Assembly (NCBI GenBank): GCA_902786975.1
Contig: CADAES010000012.1
Coordinates: forward strand, 1 to 51,018
Origin: an uncultured Ruminococcus sp.
GTDB lineage: Bacteria; Bacillota; Clostridia; Oscillospirales; Ruminococcaceae
Direction: 5' to 3'
Length of the DNA: 51,018 bases
The position numbers were made by a program, and so were the translations under genes. The notes under the pieces were generated by a model, which did not search any database, was not told the DNA's origin, and saw only the letters and a list, made by a program, of their open reading frames with translations. This document shows, piece by piece, positions 7,619-14,555 of this stretch (position 1 is its first letter; each line of letters opens with the position of its first letter).

Positions 7619-8929
7619 TCACTTCTCCATTTTCCAGTATTCAACGCTGTAAGGCTTCAGCTCGCTTCCGCCTCCGAAATCGTGGAGCGTGCCCGTTATC
7701 AGCTCGTCAGCCTGACCGCACCCTGCGTCGAAATGCACGGTATAAGGCTGGCTGTCGGCATTGATTGCGACAAGCACCCTCTCGTCCTCAAATTTTCTCT
7801 GAATGATACACTGCTTATTCGTGAGCACAGGAACGGAAATGTCGCCGTAGCTCAGCGCCTTGCTGTTTTTGCGTATTTCACAAAGCTTTGCTATAAGGTC
7901 AGTCAGCTCGTTCCACTCGGGCTTTTCAAAGCAGGCTCTCAAAGCCGGGTCGCCGTCCTTCTTCTCAGCCTTTGCGCCCCACTCGGAGCCGTAGTAGATG
8001 CATGGTATACCCTTTATCGCAAACAGCAGTCCGTAGATAAGCGGAAGGTGTGCAGGGTCGGTGAGGACGCTTGCAACTCTCGAAACGTCGTGGTTATCGA
8101 CAAAGTTGAGCAGGTCCATACCTTTGCAGCGGCACCAGTCCTCGGGTCCGAACATATTTTTCAGCGAGTGGCATATCTCAAACATATTCAGCGAATTGAA
8201 GCTTGAATACATACCCTTGTAGCACTCATAGTTGGTGCAGGAATGGAGCATCTCCGGGTTTACTATCTGCTTGTAGTCGCCGTGGATTATCTCGCCGACA
8301 AGGAAGAAATCCTGCTTGACCCAATCGCAGTGCTGGCGCAGGCGCTTCATAAAGTTCCTGTCGAGGCAGTATGCAACGTCAAGGCGCAGTCCGTCGATGT
8401 CAAACTCCTTCACCCACTGAGTGATGCATTCAAGGATATGGTCAACGACCTGCGGGTTCTGTAGATTGAGCTTTACAAGGTCGAAGTGACCCTCCCAGCC
8501 CTCGTACCACAGACCGTCGTTGTAGTTGGAGTTGCCGCCGAAGTTGATATGGAACCAATCCTTATAAGCCGAGCCTTCACGGTTTTTCAGCACGTCCTGG
8601 AATGCCCAGAAGCCTCTGCCGACGTGATTGAAAACGCCGTCGAGCACGATCTTTATGCCTGCCTCGTGCAGATCGCTGCACACCTTTGCAAAGTCCTCGT
8701 TAGTGCCGAGACGGCAGTCTATCTTTCTGAAATCCCTTGTATTGTAGCCGTGTGTATCAGACTCGAACACAGGTGAGAAATAGATAGCATTGATGCCGAG
8801 CTTCTTAAAATGCCCGATCCAGTCCGAGACCTTTGTTATCCTGTGCTCCTGTACACCGTCGTTTTCAAACGGCGCACCGCAGAATCCCAGCGGATAGATC
8901 TGATAAAACACACTTTCATTTGCCCACAT
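7619..8929 (-). CDS. GH13 alpha-amylase family glycoside hydrolase
   Basis: 436 residues. All four GH13 regions are present: DGVFNHVGR (I), GLRLDVAYC with the nucleophile Asp (II), FLVGEII with the acid/base Glu (III) and FVDNHDVSR with the third Asp (IV). The catalytic barrel is followed by a short all-beta C-terminal domain. No signal peptide, so it acts in the cytoplasm on alpha-glucans or maltodextrins, in line with neopullulanase/maltogenic types. It has its own strong promoter and shares the transcript with the downstream M15 peptidase. Confidence 0.9.
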   Translation of the reverse strand: MWANESVFYQIYPLGFCGAPFENDGVQEHRITKVSDWIGHFKKLGINAIYFSPVFESDTHGYNTRDFRKIDCRLGTNEDFAKVCSDLHEAGIKIVLDGVFNHVGRGFWAFQDVLKNREGSAYKDWFHINFGGNSNYNDGLWYEGWEGHFDLVKLNLQNPQVVDHILECITQWVKEFDIDGLRLDVAYCLDRNFMKRLRQHCDWVKQDFFLVGEIIHGDYKQIVNPEMLHSCTNYECYKGMYSSFNSLNMFEICHSLKNMFGPEDWCRCKGMDLLNFVDNHDVSRVASVLTDPAHLPLIYGLLFAIKGIPCIYYGSEWGAKAEKKDGDPALRACFEKPEWNELTDLIAKLCEIRKNSKALSYGDISVPVLTNKQCIIQRKFEDERVLVAINADSQPYTVHFDAGCGQADELITGTLHDFGGGSELKPYSVEYWKMEK

Positions 8930-8979
8930 AATATTAACATCCTTTCACAGCGGTATAATTTCTGCGAACCGCCTTCTTT

Positions 8980-9008
8980 ATTATAACAAATATTCAACGA
9001 CTTATCAA
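8980..9008 (-). promoter_or_regulatory. Promoter of the amylase gene
   Basis: On the minus strand, TTGATA (9003-9008), a 17-bp spacer and TATAAT (8980-8985). A small leader hairpin GCGGT...ACCGC (about 8950-8972) follows before the ATG. Confidence 0.8.
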
Positions 9009-9055
9009 TATATAATTCACATTATATTTCCGAGATTTTTTGTGCAATTTGCACA

Positions 9056-9424
9056 GAACGGATAATTGACAACTGTGCTCTTTTGTTCTAAAACTACTAC
9101 TAAGCAGAGATAAGCAGCAAGAAGCGGAGGCTACGCCTCCTAAATGAATAAAGAAGAAAGAATAAATGCGGTGTCGGCTTTTCGCCGACAATATCATAAT
9201 AATAATATTTATTCAAAGAGGTCTGGGGCTACCATGATCACAATCTATTAAGTTTATACCCGAAGGGGTTCGGGGGCGACCGGAAAGCCCCCGACTAGAA
9301 ACTAGTCGATAGTAACTAGATGCTAGAATGTATAAAGATAAGATTGTCCTTTTAAACCCATTCCTCTTGCCTCTTGCCTCTAAAAGCAAAGCGTTCTTGC
9401 TTCTATTAGCGCAGCGTCTTGCTT
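9056..9424. other. Gene-free stretch packed with perfect hairpins
   Basis: No coding potential seen. It holds a chain of perfect inverted repeats: GGAGGC/GCCTCC (9126-9140), TGTCGGC/GCCGACA (9172-9190), CCCGAA/TTCGGG (9259-9274), GGGGGC/GCCCCC (9272-9292) and GACTAG/CTAGTC (9293-9307). A CCTCTTG-type repeat follows at about 9362-9382. It may be remnants of small palindromic repeats or a structured RNA. Confidence 0.5.
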
Positions 9425-10210
9425 CTAGAGGGCAACGTCAAGCGTCATCATCAGGATAAAGCCTATCATCACGCCGAGAGTTCCGACGTGAGAGTTTCCG
9501 AGGTGCGCCTCGGGGATAAGCTCCTCGACGACGACGTAAAGCATAGCACCTGCCGCAAACGACAGAAGCCATGGCAGAAGCGCCTGTACTGTTCCCGCGA
9601 TCAGTACGGTCAGCAGGCCGAATACCGGCTCGACAACACCCGATGCCGCACCGCACAGGAAAGCTCCGGTGCGTGTTCTTCCCGACTGGCGTATCGGCAG
9701 GGCTATCGCCGCACCCTCGGGGAAATTCTGTATCCCCATTCCGACCGCAAGGGCTATCGCAGACGCAAGGAGCACGCTGTTGTCGTTCTTTGCTGCGAGT
9801 GCGAATGCGAGCCCGACCGCCATTCCCTCGGGGATATTGTGCAGAGTTATCGCAAATATCAGCATCGAGCTTCGCTTCAAGCCACGTTTGACGCAGTTCT
9901 CTCTTGCAGGCTCGGGCTGAAAATAGGGGACGATCCTGTCAAGCGCCATAAGGAACACCACGCCGAACATAAATCCGAATGAAGCGGGCACCCAGCCGAC
10001 CTTGCCAAGGCTTTCGGCTTCCTCGATAGCGGGTATAAGAAGCGACCAGACCGATGCTGCGATCATCACCCCGGAGGCAAATCCGAGGAACGCAGACTGT
10101 GTCTTTTCGTTATGTCTGTCGTTTTTTAAGAAGAACACAACGGCTGAGCCGAGCACGGTCATAGTGAATGTGAAGCCCGTCCCGCCGAGTGCATAAAGCA
10201 AACCGTTCAT
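9425..10210 (-). CDS. ZIP family metal (zinc/iron) transporter
   Basis: 261 residues, about eight hydrophobic helices. The two ZIP metal-site helices are visible: TLHNIPEGMAVG (about 142-153) and GIQNFPEGAAIA (about 178-189), with the second His replaced by Gln, plus EELIPEAH late in the protein. ZIP carriers move Zn2+, Fe2+ or Mn2+ into the cytoplasm. The variable loop before the metal-site helices is short and not His-rich. RBS AAAGGA precedes the ATG. An 18-bp palindrome TGTACA-N6-TGTACA lies 31-48 bp upstream and may be its operator. Confidence 0.88.
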   Translation of the reverse strand: MNGLLYALGGTGFTFTMTVLGSAVVFFLKNDRHNEKTQSAFLGFASGVMIAASVWSLLIPAIEEAESLGKVGWVPASFGFMFGVVFLMALDRIVPYFQPEPARENCVKRGLKRSSMLIFAITLHNIPEGMAVGLAFALAAKNDNSVLLASAIALAVGMGIQNFPEGAAIALPIRQSGRTRTGAFLCGAASGVVEPVFGLLTVLIAGTVQALLPWLLSFAAGAMLYVVVEELIPEAHLGNSHVGTLGVMIGFILMMTLDVAL

Positions 10211-10240
10211 TGAAACAGTCCTTTCAGATAGTTTTGCAAG

Positions 10241-10258
10241 TGTACATATTTTTGTACA
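10241..10258. promoter_or_regulatory. Palindromic operator-like site upstream of the ZIP gene
   Basis: TGTACA at both ends with a 6-bp AT-rich centre. Related 18-bp palindromes occur elsewhere in the window. No regulator can be assigned. Confidence 0.4.
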
Positions 10259-10308
10259 GTAATATTACATTTGCATACTATATGTTATGCCTGCTCCGCC
10301 GGCGGTGT

Positions 10309-10357
10309 TAAAATAAAACAGGCCTCTGAAAGTTCTGAACGAAAGCACTTTCAAAGG
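10309..10357 (-). terminator. Terminator of the XRE regulator gene
   Basis: Imperfect hairpin from CCTCTGAAAGT to ACTTTCAAAGG (10323-10357), followed on the minus strand by a GTTTTATTTT tract. Confidence 0.65.
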
Positions 10358-10358
10358 T

Positions 10359-10571
10359 CTATCTGTTTGTTTCTCTATTATTGGTACGCCCAAGGATATA
10401 GTCAACGGAAACGTCGTGAAAATTAGCGAGTTTAATGAGTATCTCGGTGGGGATATCAATATCTCCCCTCTCGTAATTGCTGTATACCCGCTGAGAACAG
10501 TTAAGTATCTTTGCTATCTGCACCTGCGTCATATCAGCGTCCTCACGCAGGTCTCGGATACGTTTATACAT
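10359..10571 (-). CDS. XRE-family HTH transcriptional regulator
   Basis: 70 residues, almost only a lambda-repressor-like HTH: RDLREDADMTQVQIAKILNC, then SQRVYSNYERGDIDIP as the recognition helix region, then the LANFHDVSVDYILGR tail. The start is set at 10571 because AAAGGAG lies 6 bp before that ATG, whereas an upstream ATG contains the RBS. It is divergent from the 50-codon gene at 10735, with two identical-type dyads between, so it most likely represses that operon and perhaps itself. Confidence 0.9.
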   Translation of the reverse strand: MYKRIRDLREDADMTQVQIAKILNCSQRVYSNYERGDIDIPTEILIKLANFHDVSVDYILGRTNNRETNR

Positions 10572-10657
10572 AATAATCTCCTTTGGCATTTTCTACAAAT
10601 CATTGTTTGAAATTTTGTCAAGATTATTATATAATATTTTGTTAAATCCGCTTGACT

Positions 10658-10714
10658 TTTAGCGAAAAATCCGCTAAACTATAATTGTAAAGTTTTAGCG
10701 AATTAGTCGCTAAA
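10658..10714. promoter_or_regulatory. Two matching operator dyads with the promoter of the 10735 operon
   Basis: TTTAGCG-N7-CGCTAAA (10658-10678) and TTTTAGCG-N7-CGCTAAAA (10693-10714) have identical arms and spacing, with centres 35-36 bp apart. A TATAAT -10 (10680-10685) lies between them, so repressor binding would cover the promoter and transcription start. A TTGACT at 10652-10657 is 22 bp from the -10, too far for a normal -35. Confidence 0.75.
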
Positions 10715-10734
10715 AAGAAACGGAGGTTACTACA

Positions 10735-10887
10735 ATGGCAAAAACCGCAACATTTATTGACACCGGTAAAGATGCAGAATTAGTCAAGAAAATCAAAGCG
10801 TATCAAAAACAAAAGAAGCTAACTTTTATCGATGCTGTCCGAGAGCTTTGCGATAAAGGTTTGACAGTTGAAAAGCTAAAAAAGTGA
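10735..10887 (+). CDS. Small ribbon-helix-helix-like protein (50 aa)
   Basis: A short gene with RBS GGAGG 9 bp before the ATG. The protein has a short strand (TATFID), a basic helix (DAELVKKIKAYQKQKK) and a second helix (TFIDAVRELCDKGLTVEKL). This layout resembles Arc/MetJ RHH proteins such as small antitoxins. It is the first gene of a plus-strand run with the membrane protein (14 bp later) and the lipoprotein, under two XRE-type operators. The function is inferred only from shape and context. Confidence 0.75.
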   Translation: MAKTATFIDTGKDAELVKKIKAYQKQKKLTFIDAVRELCDKGLTVEKLKK

Positions 10888-10901
10888 AAGGAGGCTCTTT
10901 T

Positions 10902-11228
10902 ATGAAAAAGAAACTATCAATAGTCGGAATGATTTTTTCCGCAGCACAATTAGCAACAAGCTTGTACTATCTCTTTTTTGTATTAAGTAAGGACACTATA
11001 CGCAGTGACTGGTTACAAGAAGCCCGGTTTGGAGGTGATTACAATACATACTCATATGCTGCTGCTAGATCTTCAGCACTAAGCACCCGAGATATCGGTT
11101 ATCTTCTTAAAGATGCATTTACTTTCTTAGCTGTTGTAATTGCCATACTTGCTGTTATTGAATTTATACTTTTTATGATAAAATGCACTTCATGTGACAG
11201 TAAGAATAGTAAAAAGGAGGTCAATTAA
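10902..11228 (+). CDS. Small membrane protein, unknown
   Basis: 108 residues from the ATG at 10902, chosen because AAAGGAGG lies upstream within an earlier in-frame GTG. Two membrane helices are visible: IVGMIFSAAQLATSLYYLFF (about 7-28) and FLAVVIAILAVIEFILFMI (about 73-93). The polar loop between them is rich in Tyr, Ser and Ala. The short tail has a CTSC motif. Its last codon touches the lipoprotein start, so the genes are coupled. AT-rich compared with flanking core genes. Family not recognised. Confidence 0.7.
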   Translation: MKKKLSIVGMIFSAAQLATSLYYLFFVLSKDTIRSDWLQEARFGGDYNTYSYAAARSSALSTRDIGYLLKDAFTFLAVVIAILAVIEFILFMIKCTSCDSKNSKKEVN

Positions 11229-11750
11229 ATGAAAACACGCCGATTCTCTTGTTTGATATTTATACTCACTATTGTTTTATCGTTTACATCTTGTGGAGGT
11301 CCTGATTTTGAAAAAGTATATGAAGATGTAAAAGAAGAAGTATCTCAAATGAAACAAAAAGATAAACTATCTTATCACCCACAAAACTCGTTTAAAGGTA
11401 ACTGTAAATTATCAGATGACAAAAACAAGATAATAATAGAAGATAGTTACAATGAAAAAGGCTATGGTGGAAGAACCGACATGCTGATCGCAATTGCAGT
11501 ATCTGAATCTTTTGAAGCTGCGAAAGACTTTTCAAAAATGTTTATCGATAAACTTGAAATGAGCGAAGGTATCTATGAAGAAATCAAAGAAGCGCTGAGC
11601 AGCAAAACTCAAAAATCAGGAAGCGCTAATGACAACGGGGTAAAAGTTTCATGGGAAACAACCGGTTTTGCCTTAGATACTGATAAGATTAAATCTGAAG
11701 GTCGAATAGATATAAACGCATCCTACAGAATAGTATTTGAAAAAGACTAA
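11229..11750 (+). CDS. Small lipoprotein, unknown
   Basis: 173 residues with signal peptide and lipobox LSFTSC (Cys about 22). The mature part is charged and probably soluble outside the membrane; no known domain was seen. RBS AAGGAGG lies inside the end of the previous gene and the ATG follows its stop directly, so co-translation is likely. It ends the operon begun at 10735, with a terminator right after it. AT-rich codon use suggests acquisition by transfer. Confidence 0.72.
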   Translation: MKTRRFSCLIFILTIVLSFTSCGGPDFEKVYEDVKEEVSQMKQKDKLSYHPQNSFKGNCKLSDDKNKIIIEDSYNEKGYGGRTDMLIAIAVSESFEAAKDFSKMFIDKLEMSEGIYEEIKEALSSKTQKSGSANDNGVKVSWETTGFALDTDKIKSEGRIDINASYRIVFEKD

Positions 11751-11756
11751 CATATC

Positions 11757-11786
11757 AAAGCCCTCACCCGAGGGCTTGACTTTTTA
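11757..11786 (+). terminator. Intrinsic terminator
   Basis: AAGCCCTC-ACCC-GAGGGCTT hairpin then GACTTTTT. Its 3' arm overlaps the -35 of the next promoter. Confidence 0.85.
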
Positions 11787-11804
11787 TCCTCAATATAGTA
11801 GAAT
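11776..11804 (+). promoter_or_regulatory. Promoter of zinc-ribbon gene 1
   Basis: TTGACT (11776-11781), 17-bp spacer, TAGAAT (11799-11804). The -35 overlaps the 3' arm of the upstream terminator. Confidence 0.7.
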
Positions 11805-11833
11805 AAGCTTGAAAACTAATGGGGGTGCTGCTT

Positions 11834-12316
11834 ATGGATTTGTTTACTTATGAAGAAAAAGCCGCCATGGTGGTCGGTTTAATTATCGGTGTTGCTATTG
11901 CCGCAACTGTATGGGGCTTCGTTATTCGCTACATTATGAAAACAAAGGGCTATCAGAATCTCGGCGCGTGGTTCTGCTGCGGTTTCTTCCTCGGCATTAT
12001 CGGTCTTGTGATCGCTATCACCCGCCCCGATCTCAAAAATCAGCCTTTCCAAAACGGCAATCCTTATTTCAATCAGCAGCCATACGGTCAGCCGATGCAG
12101 CAGCCATACGGTCAGCCGATGCAGCAGCCTTACGGGCAGCCGCCGATGGGTCAGCCTATGCAATACGGTCAGCCTATGGGACAGCCGCCGTACAACAGTC
12201 AGCCTACGCCGCAGAACACTATTCCCGGACAAATGGCCGGCGTCCGCTGTCAGCAGTGCGGAATGATGAACAATCCCGGGTCGGGCTTCTGCTCTGCCTG
12301 CGGAAACAAGCTCTGA
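11834..12316 (+). CDS. Membrane/zinc-ribbon protein 1 of an array
   Basis: 160 residues from the ATG at 11834, with GGGGGTG 7 bp upstream. An N-terminal hydrophobic region (VVGLIIGVAIAATVWGFVI) is followed by KTKGYQNLGAWFCCGFF and a second helix ending in TRPDLK. A Gln/Pro-rich linker has four or more QPYGQPMQ-type repeats. A C-terminal zinc ribbon CQQCGMMN...FCSACGNKL closes the protein. Four of the next five genes share the same plan. Such ribbons usually mediate protein contacts; function unknown. Confidence 0.8.
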   Translation: MDLFTYEEKAAMVVGLIIGVAIAATVWGFVIRYIMKTKGYQNLGAWFCCGFFLGIIGLVIAITRPDLKNQPFQNGNPYFNQQPYGQPMQQPYGQPMQQPYGQPPMGQPMQYGQPMGQPPYNSQPTPQNTIPGQMAGVRCQQCGMMNNPGSGFCSACGNKL

Positions 12317-12326
12317 TATAAAACGC

Positions 12327-12359
12327 AACAGGCTCCCGAAAGCGAGAGCCTGTTTTTTT
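12327..12359 (+). terminator. Intrinsic terminator
   Basis: AACAGGCTC/GAGCCTGTT hairpin with a TTTTTTT tail, after zinc-ribbon gene 1. Confidence 0.88.
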
Positions 12360-12380
12360 GCAGCAAAATGTCATAAGTGC

Positions 12381-12409
12381 TTGACTTTCGCTGAAATCGG
12401 GTTTACAAT
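12381..12409 (+). promoter_or_regulatory. Promoter of zinc-ribbon genes 2-4
   Basis: TTGACT (12381-12386), 17-bp spacer, TACAAT (12404-12409), then AGGAGG before the ATG at 12439. Confidence 0.8.
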
Positions 12410-12438
12410 ATACCCATATATTATAGGAGGTCTATTCT

Positions 12439-12804
12439 ATGATTTTAAGCTTTGATTTTGTAGAAAGACTCGGCGGAGGTTTGGCCAAGGGTCTTATTGC
12501 CGGCTCTATATTAGCTGTTATAGCGATCATAATCGGCTTCGTCTGCGTAAGCATCATGAAGAAAAAAGGCTACGACATGCTTGTTGGCTGGTTCTTCTGC
12601 GGACTTTGCCTCGGCGTCATCGGGCTTATCATCTGCCTGTGCATTGAGGACAAGACCAAGCAGATCCCGCCAAGCCCATATGACAGCTACGTCAACCCGT
12701 CGATGCCCTACGACCACCAGACAGGTGCACAGTGTCCTCACTGCGGTATGACCAACCCTCTTGGCGCACATTTCTGCAACGGCTGCGGGAACAAGCTCAA
12801 CTGA
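12439..12804 (+). CDS. Membrane/zinc-ribbon protein 2 of an array
   Basis: 121 residues: N-terminal helix (about 15-38), the family motif MKKKGYDMLVGWFFCG, a second helix (LCLGVIGLIICLCIEDK), a short Pro-rich linker and the zinc ribbon CPHCGMTN...FCNGCGNKLN. Its final coding bases match those of gene 4 almost exactly, which points to recent duplication or gene conversion. RBS AGGAGG. It starts a three-gene unit with the genes at 12824 and 13140. Confidence 0.82.
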   Translation: MILSFDFVERLGGGLAKGLIAGSILAVIAIIIGFVCVSIMKKKGYDMLVGWFFCGLCLGVIGLIICLCIEDKTKQIPPSPYDSYVNPSMPYDHQTGAQCPHCGMTNPLGAHFCNGCGNKLN

Positions 12805-12823
12805 ACTGAAAAGGAGACTATAT

Positions 12824-13117
12824 ATGAACTTAACTATATTTGGTCAACCGAATGGTCCGTCACTGTCCGAGCTGGGACTACAGCTCCTTATCGACATAGC
12901 TGTATGTGCAGCGATCGTAGCCGTATTACGCTTCATTTTTGCTCCGATGAACAGAAAAGTCAAGAACAAGATCACAAATGTTATAGCTCCGCCCGAACAG
13001 CCGACGCCGGATAAGACCTTTCAGGATCAGGCACTCGGCATTCGCTGTACCCATTGCGATACCACAAATCCTGCCGGCGTTACGACCTGTATCCAGTGCG
13101 GCAAAAAGCTTATCTGA
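12824..13117 (+). CDS. Membrane/zinc-ribbon protein 3 of an array (divergent)
   Basis: 97 residues from the ATG at 12824 (AAGGAGA upstream); a longer frame from 12761 overlaps gene 2 and has no RBS. One membrane helix (LQLLIDIAVCAAIVAVLRFIF) and a C-terminal zinc ribbon CTHCDTTN...CIQCGKKLI. It lacks the KGY...WF motif and the second helix of its neighbours, so it is the most divergent member or a different partner subunit. Confidence 0.78.
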   Translation: MNLTIFGQPNGPSLSELGLQLLIDIAVCAAIVAVLRFIFAPMNRKVKNKITNVIAPPEQPTPDKTFQDQALGIRCTHCDTTNPAGVTTCIQCGKKLI

Positions 13118-13139
13118 ACTGACATATATGGAGTAAAAA

Positions 13140-13514
13140 ATGATAACGATATTCGGATCGGATCTGAGCAGGGTCGAACCTTTTTTGAAGGTAATGGTAT
13201 TTCTGATATTCGGCTTGCCTGTATTAATGATAGAATTAGTTATAGGTCTGAGCTGCCGTGACAGAATGAAAAGCAAAGGCTATGCGAACTGCAACTCGTG
13301 GTTTTTCATCGGTTTCTTTCTGAGCTTTATCGGGCTTATCATCTGCCTTTGTATGCCGGATAAAGGCTCGCCGATGCCGCCCGGACCCGGTTTTGAGCAG
13401 TATGTCAACCCGCCTGTACATGATCGGCAAATGCAAGTGCAGTGTCCGCAATGCGGTGCGATGAACCCGACCGGTTCTAACTTCTGCAACGGCTGCGGGA
13501 ACAAGCTCAACTGA
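13140..13514 (+). CDS. Membrane/zinc-ribbon protein 4 of an array
   Basis: 124 residues with the array plan: first helix (FLKVMVFLIFGLPVLMIELVI), KSKGYANCNSWFFIGFF, second helix ending CLCMPDK, Pro/Gly linker and ribbon CPQCGAMN...FCNGCGNKLN. The RBS is weak (GGAG, 7 bp upstream). It follows gene 3 by 22 bp and is followed by a terminator. Confidence 0.8.
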   Translation: MITIFGSDLSRVEPFLKVMVFLIFGLPVLMIELVIGLSCRDRMKSKGYANCNSWFFIGFFLSFIGLIICLCMPDKGSPMPPGPGFEQYVNPPVHDRQMQVQCPQCGAMNPTGSNFCNGCGNKLN

Positions 13515-13522
13515 TACACAAT

Positions 13523-13550
13523 GCCCTCACAGCGAGGGCTTGCTTTTTTT
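13523..13550 (+). terminator. Intrinsic terminator
   Basis: GCCCTC-ACAGC-GAGGGC hairpin, then TTGCTTTTTTT. The same hairpin recurs after gene 6. Confidence 0.88.
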
Positions 13551-13594
13551 ATTACCTCTTGCCTCTCATTTCCTACCTCTTAACGCTGATCCGC

Positions 13595-13622
13595 TTGACA
13601 ATTATGGCGCAAAGAGTATAAT
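13595..13622 (+). promoter_or_regulatory. Promoter of zinc-ribbon genes 5-6
   Basis: TTGACA (13595-13600), 16-bp spacer, TATAAT (13617-13622). Confidence 0.82.
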
Positions 13623-13657
13623 AATCTCATAATCATATTTTACAGGGAGTGATATCT

Positions 13658-14047
13658 ATGGCTTTATCTAAAATCTGGTTCTTTTTTGAAAGCTCCGAAG
13701 AAGCTGCTGCTTTCATTACATCTTTTATATATATCTTTTTTATAGCAACTCAAGTGACTCTCGGTTTTTACTGCATGATACTTATGAAGAAAAAAGGCTA
13801 CGGCTTATCTCTCGCATGGTTCTTATTAGGAGCTATGCTGACCTTTATCGGACTTCTAATATGCCTTAGCAAGCCAAAGATGCAATATCAGTCTGCGCCG
13901 TTTCAGCAGTTCGGTCAATACTACAATCAACCGCCCATGCTGCAGCCGTATGAAGCTGTGCATTGCAGCCAATGCGGTGCGGATAATCCGACGGGTTCAA
14001 ACTACTGCCACGAATGCGGTGTATTCTTAGACCGCAGCAAGCTTTGA
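13658..14047 (+). CDS. Membrane/zinc-ribbon protein 5 of an array
   Basis: 129 residues from the ATG at 13658, with GGGAGTG upstream (an in-frame GTG at 13649 is part of that RBS). First helix around FITSFIYIFFIATQVTLGFY, then MKKKGYGLSLAWFLLGAM, second helix ending CLSKPK, a Gln/Tyr/Pro linker, and ribbon CSQCGADN...YCHECGVFL. Co-transcribed with gene 6. Confidence 0.8.
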   Translation: MALSKIWFFFESSEEAAAFITSFIYIFFIATQVTLGFYCMILMKKKGYGLSLAWFLLGAMLTFIGLLICLSKPKMQYQSAPFQQFGQYYNQPPMLQPYEAVHCSQCGADNPTGSNYCHECGVFLDRSKL

Positions 14048-14059
14048 GGAGGTGACACC

Positions 14060-14431
14060 ATGGGAGGTATATTATATCTCGTAGTATACTTTTATTATGG
14101 GATGATAATCTTACTGATAGTAATGGAGATCCTTTTTGGTGTCGCCAGCAGAGAGATGATGAAGCTCAAAGGCTCCTTAAACTATAATGCATGGTTTCTT
14201 GCCGGCTTATTACTAAGCATTATCGGTGTTATAATAACTCTGCTGATGCCCGACAAAAACCCGAGCGAGCCACAGCCGGCTTCGTTTCCGCAAGGCTTCG
14301 ATGCGCAGTATCAGCCGTCCGCATCACCGATCATACTCAACGAGCAGACAGCTGACGCCTGCCCGCACTGCCTTGAGCTGACTCCGAAAGGCTCACACTT
14401 TTGCATCAAATGCGGCTGCAAGCTGGACTGA
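14060..14431 (+). CDS. Membrane/zinc-ribbon protein 6 of an array
   Basis: 123 residues: first helix (YFYYGMIILLIVMEILFGVA), then MKLKGSLNYNAWFLAGLLL (the GY of the motif is changed to GS), second helix ending LMPDK, a Ser/Pro linker and ribbon CPHCLELT...FCIKCGCKLD. RBS GAGGAGG, 12 bp after gene 5. A terminator follows. Confidence 0.8.
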   Translation: MGGILYLVVYFYYGMIILLIVMEILFGVASREMMKLKGSLNYNAWFLAGLLLSIIGVIITLLMPDKNPSEPQPASFPQGFDAQYQPSASPIILNEQTADACPHCLELTPKGSHFCIKCGCKLD

Positions 14432-14435
14432 CACA

Positions 14436-14461
14436 AAAAGCCCTCACAGCGAGGGCTTTTC
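14436..14461 (+). terminator. Intrinsic terminator
   Basis: AAGCCCTC-ACAGC-GAGGGCTTTT; same core hairpin as at 13523. Confidence 0.85.
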
Positions 14462-14503
14462 TTACTTCTCACCTCTTACCTCTTACTTCTTATCTCTAAA
14501 AGC
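14462..14503. repeat. CTCTTAC-type intergenic repeat
   Basis: Tandem imperfect 7-8-mers of the type ACCTCTT/ACTTCTT ending in TCTCTAAAAGC. Similar tracts occur at about 9362-9388 and 13552-13580, all in gaps between genes. Confidence 0.5.
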
Positions 14504-14504
14504 G

Positions 14505-14541
14505 CAAAAAAGCTCCCGAAAGATCGGGAGCTTTGATTTTT
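14505..14541 (-). terminator. Terminator of GAPDH (bidirectional)
   Basis: AAAGCTCCCGA/TCGGGAGCTTT hairpin (14509-14534), T-runs on both sides; it lies just past the GAPDH stop. Confidence 0.88.
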
Positions 14542-14555
14542 TGTTCGGTAAACTA

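Noticed and set aside
12761-12823. Frameshifted overlap or longer start for zinc-ribbon gene 3
   Set aside because: The longer frame overlaps gene 2 and lacks an RBS; the ATG at 12824 has one.
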